Source: BJHQ01 sp964654285
GTDB lineage: Bacteria > Planctomycetota > UBA11346
DNA: 64,000 bases
Assembly: GCA_964654285.1 (NCBI GenBank)
Contig: CAZZJC010000030.1
Coordinates: 1 to 64,000, forward strand
Direction: 5' to 3'
Shown: positions 20,017 to 31,885 of the stretch, in pieces
Layout: the number at the start of each line of letters is the position of its first letter
Numbering within the stretch: position 1 is the first letter of the stretch
Notes under the pieces: generated by a model
Database searches by the model: none
What the model saw: only the letters and a program-made list of their open reading frames with translations
Told to the model about the DNA's origin: nothing
Made by a program: the position numbers and the translations under genes

Positions 20017-22323
20017 TCACCCCGATACCGCGCCCTTGATCGCATAGACCTGGCCGTGCCCCGGCAACGTCACGGTGTCGGCGTAGAAATGCCGGCGCAC
20101 GATGAGCTGGAACTGCGCGGCTGCGGCGAGATCCGCGACGCCACGGGATGCCGAATAGAGCGATGCCGCCAGGCGGGTGGCGTTGGGCACATCGGCGGGA
20201 ACCACCGCCACGCCGGCGGTCAGGCCGTCGGAGGCGGCCACGTGGGTGAGCATCGCCAGGCCGGCACGCAGGGCCTGTTCGCCCGAAGCCAGGGTCTCCC
20301 CGGGGAAATGCGCGACGAATCCGCTGCCGAGAACCCCTTCGACCGTGCCGCCGAGACTGCGCACGCTGGCCACCAGCCGAGGCATGGTGAGGGCGAGCAG
20401 ATTGGTGCCGGGCTTGAGATCGAGTCCGAGATAGAGCACCGCCCCGGATCCGGCACTGAGGTTCAATTCGCCCGCCACCCCGCCGGACAGCACCCGTTCG
20501 AGGGCCGCACGCACCGCCGCGGCTTCGCGCAGTTCCTGCACCAGGTGGTGCAGGGATTGCGTAAGCAGGCCGAATTCATCGCGCCCGGGCGGGGGCAGCG
20601 GCGCATCGAGATCGCCCTGGGCGATGGCGAGCATGGCCTTGCGCAGCGCCTGCACGGGACGGTTGAAGCGGCGGGCGATCAGCAGCGCGGCGGTGAGAAA
20701 GGCGAGCAGCAGGCAGCCTTGCAGGATGAGCTGCTGGATCCACACGGAGCGGCGCAGCGCATCGATGCGCGAGGCGTCGATGTCGACGCCGATCAGGCCG
20801 GCGCAGGAGCCATCGGCGCGTCGTATCGGTGCGTAGCCTGACAGCACCGTGCCCCATTGATCGCTGTTGGGCTCGTCATCGCAGACCGGGTTTGCGAAAC
20901 CGTCGAGCATGCGCGGGGAAGCCTTCGTCGAATAGGGCTTGCCGGGCCAGGCGGGTTCCTCGTCGGGATCGATGACGCCGTTGTGGTTGGCGTCCTCGGC
21001 GATCTGGGTGTCGAGGATGAACTCCACCACCTGGGTCTTGGCGGAATCGGCACGATTCCGCATCGCATACAGGAAGCGCACATCCGGATTGGCGGCCTTG
21101 AGCTGGCGCAGGGCGGCGATCTCCCGCTGATACGCAGGCGTCTGGGCGTCTTCGCGCTGCCGGAATCCGTCGAGATCGGCCGGGTGCACGAGTTGGGCGG
21201 CGGCGCCGGCGGTGAGCAGCAGTTCGCTGCGCAGGTTGGCGAGCTGCCGGTCGAGGGCGATCTGGCTGGTGATGAAGCCGGTCACCCCGGTGCCGATCGA
21301 GGCCACCAGCCACAACGCGAGCGCGAGCCGGCCGGAGAAACCGAAGCGCACGGGCTTGGCGCCCGCGTGGACGCGCGGTGCCGCTGCCGGCACCGTCGGG
21401 CGGAGGGTGCTCACGGTGCCGGTCGTCGAAAGGCTCGGTCGGCCTGCCGTCAGCGAGGCCGTGGGATCGGTGCTGTCGTTGGCCGCTCGCAGAACCAGCG
21501 GCCGCGTGCCTCCGGGCGGCAGCCCCAGCTCATCCAGGGCAGCGAGCGCACTCGCGGCCGAGGCGAAGCGGTTCTCCGGACGTTCCGCGATCAGCCGATC
21601 CAGCCATTGGATGAGCTGAGGCGGCAGACCCGGACACCAGGTGGAGGCCGATCCGGGGCCGGTGAGGACCAGCGCATGCAGGGCGGTGCCCTGGACCTTG
21701 CCGTAGGGAGGGGTTCCGCTCGCCGCCTCGCCCAGGATCAGGCCAAGCGAAAACAGGTCGGAACGCTGGTCGTGGGGCACGCCGATGAACGATTCGGGCG
21801 CCATGTAGCGCACCGTTCCCAGAAGTGCGGACTTGCTGGTGAGATCCTGGCTTGGGCCAAGCTGGGCCAGGCCGAAGTCGGCGAGTTTGTACTGGCCTTG
21901 CAGGCCGATGAGGATGTTGGCTGGCTTGAGATCGCGATGCAGGATCCCGGCGCGGTGCGCCGCGACCAGGGCGTCCAGCAATTGCGCCGCGAGATCCCTG
22001 AGCCGGTGGACATCGAACGGGCCGTGGCGCCGCAGATGGGTGCCGAGATCGCCGCCGGGCAGCATCTCCATGACCAGATAGGCCGGATCGCCGCTGAAGT
22101 CCATGTCGTGGATCTGCACCACATGCGGACTCGACAGGCGCGCCAGGGCCCGGGCTTCCGCCTGGAATCGGGCCAGGGCCGATGCTTCAGCGACCCGCGT
22201 CCGGCGCATGGTCTTGATCGCCACCTCGCGCTCGAGTTGCGGATCCCAGGCGAGGTGGACCTCGCCCATGCCGCCGTGGCCCAGCAGTCTGCGCAATTGG
22301 TAACGACCGACCGTGGCATCCAT
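20017..22323 (-). CDS. Ser/Thr kinase fused to an EF-hand-containing sensor, HAMP and cyclase-like domain
   Basis: A 768-residue multi-domain receptor. Residues 7-265 are a protein kinase: GHGGMG loop at 15-20, HRDLKPAN at 129-136, DFG at 149-151, APE at 175-177. A linker leads to a first membrane helix (about 332-353). The extracytoplasmic sensor (354-527) contains a perfect EF-hand loop at 444-455 (DANHNGVIDPDE) and a Cache-like end (GLIGVDIDASRI). A second helix (529-550) is followed by HAMP (about 551-603). Residues 612-766 resemble a class III nucleotide cyclase fold, but both metal aspartates seem absent (LYLGLDL and LGSGFV), so it is probably a regulatory remnant. The likely signal is Ca2+ or a small ligand; this is inferred. 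Confidence 0.85.
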   Translation of the reverse strand: MDATVGRYQLRRLLGHGGMGEVHLAWDPQLEREVAIKTMRRTRVAEASALARFQAEARALARLSSPHVVQIHDMDFSGDPAYLVMEMLPGGDLGTHLRRHGPFDVHRLRDLAAQLLDALVAAHRAGILHRDLKPANILIGLQGQYKLADFGLAQLGPSQDLTSKSALLGTVRYMAPESFIGVPHDQRSDLFSLGLILGEAASGTPPYGKVQGTALHALVLTGPGSASTWCPGLPPQLIQWLDRLIAERPENRFASAASALAALDELGLPPGGTRPLVLRAANDSTDPTASLTAGRPSLSTTGTVSTLRPTVPAAAPRVHAGAKPVRFGFSGRLALALWLVASIGTGVTGFITSQIALDRQLANLRSELLLTAGAAAQLVHPADLDGFRQREDAQTPAYQREIAALRQLKAANPDVRFLYAMRNRADSAKTQVVEFILDTQIAEDANHNGVIDPDEEPAWPGKPYSTKASPRMLDGFANPVCDDEPNSDQWGTVLSGYAPIRRADGSCAGLIGVDIDASRIDALRRSVWIQQLILQGCLLLAFLTAALLIARRFNRPVQALRKAMLAIAQGDLDAPLPPPGRDEFGLLTQSLHHLVQELREAAAVRAALERVLSGGVAGELNLSAGSGAVLYLGLDLKPGTNLLALTMPRLVASVRSLGGTVEGVLGSGFVAHFPGETLASGEQALRAGLAMLTHVAASDGLTAGVAVVPADVPNATRLAASLYSASRGVADLAAAAQFQLIVRRHFYADTVTLPGHGQVYAIKGAVSG

Positions 22324-22422
22324 CGCGGGGAGGATCGCGGAGAGATCCTGCGGATCAATCCCGCAAACGCAGCCCGTCGTAACTTCTCAACGGTGCCGCA
22401 CAGGAGGCGACACCGTCAGCCG

Positions 22423-23412
22423 TCAACCCAGGGCTTTTCGCAGCCGAGGCAGCACATCGGCGAGCGCCGCGTCGAGGTTTCCCGGGAAGGTGCAGCCCGC
22501 CGCCTGCTGGTGCCCGCCGCCGCCGAAGGCCTCGGCCACCGGGGCGACCGCATACGGAGGATTGGAACGCAGGCTGATCCTGACCGCGCTGCGATCCGGA
22601 CGTTCGCGCATCAGATAGGCGATCTGGTTGCCGGTCAGCGAACGCGGGAACTCGACCAGGTCGCCCCAGTCCTCCGGTTCGCCCACGGCGGCGATGGCGG
22701 CGGCGGGTAGGGCGATGCCGGCGAGTGTCGGGGCCTTGGCGTCGACGGTCAGATGTTCCAGGCCCAGTTGCATGATCTTGAGGTCGTGCGGGGTGCGCGT
22801 GTAGGTCAGCGCCCGGTTGAGCGCCGCCGCATCGATGCCGGTGTCGACCAGGGTCGCGGCGAAGCGCAGGCTGGCGGCGGTGGTGTTGCTGTGCATGAAG
22901 CGGCCGGTGTCGAAGACCACCGTGACGTACAGGCATGCGGCCGTCGGCTTGTCGAGCTTAACGCCCAGCTTTTTCAGCAGATTCCACGCCACGACGCCGG
23001 ATGACGCCGCGTCGACGTCGACCAGGTTCACGTCGCCGAAGCGGTCGTTGGTGCTGTGGTGGTCGAGATTGACCAGCACCCCGCCCTTGGCGCGGGTCTT
23101 GGCTACCAGGGCGGACATCGGCCCCAGCCGGGCCAGGTCGCCGGCATCGCACGACACGATCGCGTCCGGCGCGGGCAGCCTGCGCGCCTGGGCTTCGTCC
23201 ATCACCGCCGCGATGCGCGCGAAGCCGGGCAGGAAGCCATAGATCGAGGCCGGTCTTCCGGGGCAGCAGAAGCGCACCCGCTTGCCCAGGGCGGTCAGGC
23301 TGCGGACCAGCGCGAGTCCGGTGCCGAGACCGTCGCCGTCCGGGTTGAGGTGGGTGGTCACCACCACGGTGGTGGCGGAGCGCAGGGCCTTGGCGGCGGC
23401 AGCGTAGGTCAT
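22423..23412 (-). CDS. nrnA: DHH/DHHA1 phosphoesterase, NrnA-like oligoribonuclease / pAp phosphatase
   Basis: NrnA degrades short RNA oligomers and dephosphorylates 3'-phosphoadenosine 5'-phosphate. The 329-residue protein has the DHH-family metal motifs: HLNPDGDGLG near residue 22, VSCDAGD near 88, LDHHSTNDRFGD near 118, and the DHHA1 substrate motif GGGGHQQAAG near 302. The start at 23412 (MTYAAAAKAL) gives the usual length; the frame continues upstream through Arg-rich repeat-derived sequence. It is a single gene between the kinase and a divergent alpha/beta hydrolase. Confidence 0.88.
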   Translation of the reverse strand: MTYAAAAKALRSATTVVVTTHLNPDGDGLGTGLALVRSLTALGKRVRFCCPGRPASIYGFLPGFARIAAVMDEAQARRLPAPDAIVSCDAGDLARLGPMSALVAKTRAKGGVLVNLDHHSTNDRFGDVNLVDVDAASSGVVAWNLLKKLGVKLDKPTAACLYVTVVFDTGRFMHSNTTAASLRFAATLVDTGIDAAALNRALTYTRTPHDLKIMQLGLEHLTVDAKAPTLAGIALPAAAIAAVGEPEDWGDLVEFPRSLTGNQIAYLMRERPDRSAVRISLRSNPPYAVAPVAEAFGGGGHQQAAGCTFPGNLDAALADVLPRLRKALG

Positions 23413-23490
23413 GGCCGGGATGCTGCGCCCTGGGCCGAGGTGTCCAGGCGTCGGCGCGCAGCGTCCGTCGGGCTTCATAAAGTTGGCCTT

Positions 23491-23531
23491 CCTGGAGCGC
23501 CGGCGTCTCGCCGGCCGAAAAAGCAGCATCC
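23491..23531. repeat. CGCCGGC-type palindromic repeat, copy 1
   Basis: A short palindrome (GCCGGCGTCTCGCCGGC) with flanks CCTGG before and CGAAAAAGCAGC after. The same element with flanks recurs at 31773-31813. It lies in the divergent spacer between nrnA and the alpha/beta hydrolase. Confidence 0.75.
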
Positions 23532-23621
23532 CCAGGATGCTACCAACCGACTTTTGCGGCAGGCTGAGCCGACTTTCGAGGCGCGCATTGACCTGTCGCA
23601 GGCGCAGCGTCAGCATCCGGC

Positions 23622-24491
23622 ATGGATGCTGATTCCCGACCTTTGTGGCGACGCCTGTTGTATCCGCAGACCTGGGCCGTGCGGGCGGTTCGCCTGGTGG
23701 CGATCCTCCTGTTCGCGCCGGTGCTGGTTCTCCTGGGCTGCCAGCATCGGCTGATCTACCATCCGCCGCGCTATCCCGAATCGGTCCAGGTGCCGACTGG
23801 GGTGGTGACGTTCCACTTCCAGACCGGCGAAGGCCAGCAGGCGGCGTATTGGATGCCGCCGAGAACCGGCGCAGAACCGCAGCGGATCTGGATGGTGTGC
23901 AGCGGCAACGCCACCGCTGCGCTGCAATGGCCGGACTGGTTGGCGACGGTGCCCGACGCCTCGGCCGGATTCCTGCTCATCGACTATCCCGGCTACGGCG
24001 CCAACGAAGGCAGCCCGGATCCGGCCCGCATCCTCGCGGTGACCGAGGCGGCGGTGCGCGCGTTGGCGGAGCACCTGCGACTCACGCCGGAGGCGGTGGA
24101 GGCCCGCCTGGGCCTGTTCGGCCACTCGCTCGGCTGCGCCAGCGCGCTCCAGCACGCGGCCCGGCATCCGGTGCGGCGGATCGTCCTGGTGGCCCCATTC
24201 ACCACCATGCTCGCCATGGCCCGCCGCATGGTCGGCTGGCCGCTCTGCCACGTGCTGTTGCACCGCTTCGACAACGAAGCCCGCCTGGCGGAACTCGCCG
24301 CAACCACCAAGCCGCCACCGATCGTCATCTTCCACGGCGACCGCGACCAGGTCATCCCGGTGGAGATGGGTCGCGCCCTGGCGCAGGCGCATCCGGGTTT
24401 CGTGACCTGTCATGAGATCGCCGGTGCAGACCACGACGGCATCCTGGAAGTCGCGCGCACGGCGATCCAGCGCGCCCTGGCCGAGCGCTGA
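23622..24491 (+). CDS. Alpha/beta hydrolase, membrane-anchored
   Basis: A 289-residue serine hydrolase of the alpha/beta fold. An N-terminal hydrophobic helix (about residues 20-40, ending VLLGCQHR) anchors it. The nucleophile elbow is GHSLG near residue 167. The acid is probably Asp in HGDRDQVIP near residue 246 and the histidine is in AGADHDGI near 270, so the triad is complete. The upstream ID(Y)PGYGANEGSP loop is typical of S33-like or BEM46/YfhR-type membrane hydrolases. The substrate is unknown. It is followed closely by convergent hisH. Confidence 0.83.
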   Translation: MDADSRPLWRRLLYPQTWAVRAVRLVAILLFAPVLVLLGCQHRLIYHPPRYPESVQVPTGVVTFHFQTGEGQQAAYWMPPRTGAEPQRIWMVCSGNATAALQWPDWLATVPDASAGFLLIDYPGYGANEGSPDPARILAVTEAAVRALAEHLRLTPEAVEARLGLFGHSLGCASALQHAARHPVRRIVLVAPFTTMLAMARRMVGWPLCHVLLHRFDNEARLAELAATTKPPPIVIFHGDRDQVIPVEMGRALAQAHPGFVTCHEIAGADHDGILEVARTAIQRALAER

Positions 24492-24514
24492 CCCCGAAAG
24501 GTCGGACGCGGGTC

Positions 24515-25129
24515 TCAGCCGGAAGTCAGGAAGTTGCCGAGCAGTTGCAGTCCGAAACGGCCGCTTTTTTCCGGGTGGAACTGCACCGCGACCAGATTCC
24601 CGGCGCGGATGCCGGCGCAGAAGCGTCCGCCGTGGTCGGCGGTGCAGATGGTGGCGACCCCGGGCCCAGGCACCGGGTGGTAGCTGTGCACGAAGTAGAA
24701 CTCGGCCTGCGGCGGGATGCCGTGCGCGATGGGCTCCTCCGGCGTCCAGGCGACCTGGTTCCAGCCCATGTGCGGGATCTTGATCGCCGGATCCGTCGAC
24801 CGGAAGCGCACCACCTGGCCGGGCACCAGCCCCAGGCAGGGGGTGCCGCCATCCTCTTCGCTCGTCTCGAAAAGCAGTTGCAGGCCGACGCAGATGCTCA
24901 GCACCGGCTTGCCCGCCGCGATCGCCGCGCGCAGGGCCTGGTCCATGCCGCGACCCTTCAGGTTGCCCATGCAGGTTCCCGCCGCGCCGACGCCGGGGAA
25001 GATGATCCGGTCGGCCGCCGCCACGCGCCCGGGATCGGCGGTGATCTCCGCCGCCTGTCCCAGATGGGCGAGCGCACGCTGGACCGAGGTCTGGTTGCCG
25101 GCGTCGTAGTCGATGATCGCGATGCGCAC
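24515..25129 (-). CDS. hisH: Imidazole glycerol phosphate synthase, glutaminase subunit HisH
   Basis: HisH releases ammonia from glutamine for HisF in histidine biosynthesis. The 204-residue protein (GTG start at 25129, opening VRIAIIDYDAGNQTSV) has the nucleophile in SICVGLQLLFE near residue 80 and the His-Glu pair in VQFHPEKSG near residue 183, so the class I amidotransferase triad is complete. The frame extends 13 codons upstream, but the GTG puts the conserved opening at residue 1. Other his genes are absent from the window, so the pathway is scattered here. Confidence 0.93.
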   Translation of the reverse strand: MRIAIIDYDAGNQTSVQRALAHLGQAAEITADPGRVAAADRIIFPGVGAAGTCMGNLKGRGMDQALRAAIAAGKPVLSICVGLQLLFETSEEDGGTPCLGLVPGQVVRFRSTDPAIKIPHMGWNQVAWTPEEPIAHGIPPQAEFYFVHSYHPVPGPGVATICTADHGGRFCAGIRAGNLVAVQFHPEKSGRFGLQLLGNFLTSG

Positions 25130-25242
25130 GGCGGCGATGCTAGAGCCGGCCGCGCCTGGTCCAGGCACCGGCCGCCGCCCGACGCTGGCCTGGGCCGCGT
25201 AGGCGGCCGTGCCGCGTTCCCGCGCTGATCTGCGTTACGACC

Positions 25243-28239
<2,997 letters not shown>

Positions 28240-28289
28240 GGTGGCGCAGCGTAATGCCCAGGACCGTCCGCCACCAAGGGAAAATCCGG

Positions 28290-28997
28290 ATGCTCCGATT
28301 GATGCACCGGGCGCAGCCGGCTCCGGGTTGTCTGCCGCAGCCTGCCCGGCATGGTCGCGCCATGCTGCTCGCCGTCCTGTTCGCCAGCATCGTCGCCGGG
28401 CTGCTCCTCTTCGCCGGGACCATCCTGGCCGGTCAGCGCCTGGTGCACCGCCTCGGCCTCGCCCCGGAACTGCCGGAAGGGCCGTCCTACGAAGTCCCTC
28501 CACCGCCGGCCGTGGTCGCCGCCGCCGGCGCCTCCGAGCGCCGGGCCCACCGCGGGCGCATCCAGGCCCTCGGCCAGGCCGCCTACGCCTGCCTCGGCTC
28601 ACGGTGCGAATGCGAAGCCTACGTCGCCGCCGCCGAGGCGCTGATGCAGCACCCGGATGCCGCGCCGATGGCCGAAAAGGCCCTGCCCGGCCTGCGTTCG
28701 GCCGCCACCCGCGCCCGCAGCGCAAGCGAGGCCGCCGACGCCGCCTGGTCGGGGCTGCGCCAGGCGGTCGCCACCGGCCAGGATTCGCTGGAGCAGATCA
28801 CCGCTGCCGCGCGCGAGATCGCGGCGCAGACCGTTGTCGCCACCACCGCGACCGCCGAGGCGCGCGCCCTGGCCGAACCGCTGCCCGATCCGGCGGATGC
28901 ACGCCAGCGCCGCCTGATGATCATGCTGATCCTCGCCCTGGTGCTCTGCCTGGGCTGCGTCGCGATCATGGCGCAGCGCTGGAATCAGCCGCTGTGA
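28290..28997 (+). CDS. Hypothetical protein with N- and C-terminal membrane helices
   Basis: A 235-residue protein that I do not recognise. It has an N-terminal helix at about residues 23-47 (MLLAVLFASIVAGLLLFAG), an Ala-rich helical middle domain (residues 70-200) with a CLGSRCECEAY cluster near 99, and a C-terminal helix (LMIMLILALVLCLGCVAIM) near the end. The layout suggests a coiled domain held between two membrane helices. The start at 28290 has an AAGGG 9 bases upstream; an ATG at 28254 is also in frame. The stop overlaps the radC GTG start, so the two are coupled. Confidence 0.65.
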   Translation: MLRLMHRAQPAPGCLPQPARHGRAMLLAVLFASIVAGLLLFAGTILAGQRLVHRLGLAPELPEGPSYEVPPPPAVVAAAGASERRAHRGRIQALGQAAYACLGSRCECEAYVAAAEALMQHPDAAPMAEKALPGLRSAATRARSASEAADAAWSGLRQAVATGQDSLEQITAAAREIAAQTVVATTATAEARALAEPLPDPADARQRRLMIMLILALVLCLGCVAIMAQRWNQPL

Positions 28998-29962
28998 GCG
29001 ACCGCCAGGCCACGGCCGGACTGGCTGCCTGGATCGCCCAGCGCGGCGAACCTGCCCGGCGCGCGCTGGCCACCGCCGTGGCGATCGACGCGCCGACCGT
29101 CGAGGCGCTGACGCGCGCCGGCATCCCGCACTGGGACGCCCTGGAACTGTCACGCCGCCTGACCGGTGCCGGCGAGGTCGGCCCTGGCGGCTGGGAAGGG
29201 CCGGCGCGCGAGGCCTATGCCACCATCCTCGCCGCCCCGGCGTCCACCGCCGCCGCGCCCCGCCGCGCGTCGCCCCAGGTCGGCAGCCTGCCGGTGCAGG
29301 AACGCCCGCGCGAAAAGGCGCTCGCCTCCGGCATCGAGGCGCTCGACGACCACGAACTGCTCGCGCTGCTCCTGCGCACCGGCAGCGCCGATGAAGGCGT
29401 GCTCACCCTCGCCCAGCGGCTCATCCACGAGCACGACGGCCTGGTCGGCCTGTCGCGCTGCGAGGTCGGCTCGCTGGCGGAACTCGATGGCCTCGGCCCG
29501 GCCAAGGCGGCCGAGATCGCCGCTGCGTTCGAGCTCGCGCGTCGGCTCGCCTCGGCCGCGATGCGTGAACGGCCGAAACTCAACGAGGCCGCCGCCGTCG
29601 CGCTGCTCATCGGGCCGCTGATGGTGCAGCTGCCGCACGAGGAGCTGTGGTGCCTGCCGCTCGATCCGCGCTGCGGCCTGATCGGCGAACCGCGCGTCAT
29701 CAGCCGGGGCGATGTCGACGGCACCGACGCCTGCGTGCGGGCGTTCTTCCGCGCCGCCCTGCGCGCCGGGGCCACGTCGTGCATCGCGGTGCACAACCAT
29801 CCCAGCGGCGATCCGACCCCGAGCGGCGGCGACCGCGCCGTCACCGCCCGCCTGGTCGCGGCCGGGCGCACGGTCGAACTGCCGCTGAGCGATCACCTGG
29901 TCATCGGCGCCGGCGGGGCGTTCGCGTCGATCCGGCGCGCGCATCCGGACTGCTTCCGGTAG
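28994..29962 (+). CDS. radC: RadC-family JAB/MPN protein
   Basis: RadC (DUF2466) proteins have a helix-hairpin-helix region and a JAB metalloprotease-like domain; despite the name, a repair role is not established. The 322-residue protein has the usual core PVQERPREKAL...GIEALDDHELLALLLRTG near residue 100, an HhH-like ELDGLGPAKAAEI near 165, and the zinc motif HNHPSGDPTPSGGD near 270. The first 95 residues (AWIAQRGEPARRALATAVAID) are an extra Ala-rich extension not normal for RadC (about 220 aa). GTG start, overlapping the upstream gene by 4 bases. Confidence 0.9.
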   Translation: MSDRQATAGLAAWIAQRGEPARRALATAVAIDAPTVEALTRAGIPHWDALELSRRLTGAGEVGPGGWEGPAREAYATILAAPASTAAAPRRASPQVGSLPVQERPREKALASGIEALDDHELLALLLRTGSADEGVLTLAQRLIHEHDGLVGLSRCEVGSLAELDGLGPAKAAEIAAAFELARRLASAAMRERPKLNEAAAVALLIGPLMVQLPHEELWCLPLDPRCGLIGEPRVISRGDVDGTDACVRAFFRAALRAGATSCIAVHNHPSGDPTPSGGDRAVTARLVAAGRTVELPLSDHLVIGAGGAFASIRRAHPDCFR

Positions 29963-29981
29963 ATCCAACCGCCGGATCGGA

Positions 29982-31049
29982 TCATTTCCCAGCGGGTGGC
30001 GGCACCGCGCCTTCGTTCTTCGGCGATCCGGCGCTCCGGGCGGCGGCGATCTCTTTCTGCATGTCCTGCCGCCGCTTGCGCAGATCCGCGATCTGCTGTT
30101 CAAGCCCCGCGCTTTCGCCGGCCAGGGCCGCGTCCTGGGTGCGCAGGGCGGCGACGGCGGAACGCGTGTCCGAGGCTTCGGCGCGGACGCGGTTGAGTTC
30201 CTGCTGCCGGGCCGCCATCTCGGTTTCGAGCTGCACCAGGCGGGCGCTGGAGCCATTGCCGCCGGCGCGGCGGTCGCGATCGAGTTCGGCCTGGTAGGCG
30301 AGCCTGGCGGCGTCCAGGGCGGCGCGGGCGAGGCTGTACTGGTCCTTGCCGCCGCCGGCCTGCTGGTCGGCGATCTGCTTGGCGAGCTTCGCCCGTTCCG
30401 CCTTGATCTCCTGCTGGCGACGTTCGGCCTTGGCGATGTCCTTGTCGATGGCGGCGATGGAGGTCTCTTTCCTGACGATCGCCGTGTCCTGCTTGTCGCG
30501 TTCCTTGAGCTTCTGCGCCTCGGCGGCGGTCATGACCTCGCCCTTGTAGCGCACCTTGCCGTTCTCGGCCAGCCAGACGTCCTCCTTCACCCAGGCGCCG
30601 TCGACCTTGATCCAGCCGAGTTCATCGAGCAGCCGCGTCGCGCCGGGCAAATCGTCCTTCTGCTTGAGCGCCGCGATGGCGAGCTCAGCGCTGCGCGCCC
30701 CCATGCCGCGTTCGCGGCACCACTGCGCCAGCGCGAGCAGCTGCGCGGCGGTCTTGGCCTCGGCCTTGCGCGCGGCGTAGGCGGTCTCGGGGTCGGGGGA
30801 CAGTTCGTAACCGGTGATCTCGCTGCGATCGAGCCGCCATTCGAGGTAGGACGTGCCCTGCTTGCCGACCCAGGTCTGGCGGATCCGCAGCACGGTGCCG
30901 TCGTCGCTGATCAGCTCGCCGCTGATCTTCTGCTGGTCGCGTACGCGGATGACCTCGATCTGCTGCGCGGCGGCGGCAGGGGGCGCGAGGACCGCCGTGG
31001 CAGCGGCGACGATGGCGCAGGCAGGGCGGCAGGTGACGGTCAGACGCAT
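29982..31049 (-). CDS. Secreted coiled-coil protein of unknown function
   Basis: A 355-residue protein with a signal peptide (residues 1-28, ending PPAAAAQ). A small beta domain follows (VIRVRDQQKISGELISDDG...VLRIRQTW, residues 31-75), then a short TPR-like stretch (AAQLLALAQWCRERGMGARSAELAIAALKQ). The C-terminal half (190-340) is one long charged coiled coil (KAERRQQEIKAERAKLAKQI; LVQLETEMAARQQELNRV). The first two parts are arranged like those of the protein at 8800-9942, so the two may be related. No enzyme motif. It lies between radC (convergent) and the RNase P gene. Confidence 0.75.
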   Translation of the reverse strand: MRLTVTCRPACAIVAAATAVLAPPAAAAQQIEVIRVRDQQKISGELISDDGTVLRIRQTWVGKQGTSYLEWRLDRSEITGYELSPDPETAYAARKAEAKTAAQLLALAQWCRERGMGARSAELAIAALKQKDDLPGATRLLDELGWIKVDGAWVKEDVWLAENGKVRYKGEVMTAAEAQKLKERDKQDTAIVRKETSIAAIDKDIAKAERRQQEIKAERAKLAKQIADQQAGGGKDQYSLARAALDAARLAYQAELDRDRRAGGNGSSARLVQLETEMAARQQELNRVRAEASDTRSAVAALRTQDAALAGESAGLEQQIADLRKRRQDMQKEIAAARSAGSPKNEGAVPPPAGK

Positions 31050-31286
31050 CGCAACCTCACGGGTCCGGATCCGACCGCGAACCGGGGCCGGAAATCGGGT
31101 AGCGGCAAAATAGCGGAGGCTGGCGCGGAACCAGGGCCGTGGCCGAGGCCGCAGGCCGGGTGTACCAGCGGGATGTGCCTTCAGGTGGTCATCGATCGCC
31201 GAGCCTTCCCGGCGCCTGGCCGGGATCGCCGTGCGGTGATGGCGCAGCATGGCGGATGCGTCCATAGCCGTCTCGGCATGCGCAGT

Positions 31287-31697
31287 GGCGCGGGCGGTTC
31301 CCAGCGCTACAAGCACGCCGCGCCGCCAGACGGCCGCGCCCACCACCCTCCCGGGCGACCGGGGCGTGGCGGGCGAGGAAAGTCCGGGCTCCGCAGGGCA
31401 TGGTGGCTGCCAAATGCAGCCGGCTTCCGTGGCGGGAGGCTAGGGAAAGTGCAACAGAAAGCAGACCGCCCCGGGTGGCGACATCCGGGGTAAGGGCGAA
31501 ACGGCGGGGTAAGAGCCCACCGCGGGGACCGCAAGGCGACCGGCACGGCAAACCCCACCAGGAGCAAGCCCAGACCGCGCGAGGTGCTGCCCGCACCGCC
31601 TGAGCGCGAATCGGGTGCTACAGGACCGCAGGCGACTGCGGACCGCAGAGAAATGGCCGTCCACGACAGGACCCGGCTTATCGACGGCCTCCGCCAC
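31287..31697 (+). ncRNA. rnpB: RNase P RNA (bacterial class A type)
   Basis: The catalytic RNA that trims tRNA 5' ends. Conserved landmarks are all present in order: GAGGAAAGTCCGGGCTCC (31375-31392), AGGGAAAGTGCAACAGAAAG, GGGTAAGGGCGAAAC, GGTAAGAGCCCACCGCG, GGCACGGCAAACCCCACC, and near the 3' end GAGAAATGGCCGTCCACGACAG and CCCGGCTTATCG. P2 pairs 31329-31335 with 31655-31661, and a P3 hairpin spans about 31337-31375. The best P1 pairs 31287-31299 with 31683-31695 and leaves about 29 unpaired bases in J1/2, which is unusual. The ends are therefore uncertain by some tens of bases; identity is not. Confidence 0.95.
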
Positions 31698-31700
31698 CAC

Positions 31701-31728
31701 CCGACCCCGACCGCAAGGCCGGGGTCGG
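31701..31728 (+). terminator. Strong hairpin just after rnpB, possible terminator
   Basis: A near-perfect helix with a GCAA tetraloop: 31701-31709 pairs with 31720-31728, plus two more pairs at the loop. It starts a few bases after the proposed P1 of rnpB. The following bases are GGTGCTTTGGGGG rather than a T run, so intrinsic termination is plausible but not certain. Confidence 0.5.
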
Positions 31729-31772
31729 GTGCTTTGGGGGGTGGGGCAACCTGGTCGCCGCGCACGTCGACC

Positions 31773-31813
31773 TCCTGGGATCGCCGGCATCCCGCCGGCC
31801 GAAAACGCAGCGT
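31773..31813. repeat. CGCCGGC-type palindromic repeat, copy 2
   Basis: Palindrome CGCCGGCATCCCGCCGGC with flanks CCTGG before and CGAAAACGCAGCGTC after, matching 23491-23531 with few changes. It lies between rnpB and the next gene. Confidence 0.75.
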
Positions 31814-31885
31814 CACGGAGTCCTGGAGCACTCATTGCCGAAGCCTGGACTTCCCCCGCAACGCCGAGCGGGACACTGCCGCGCC

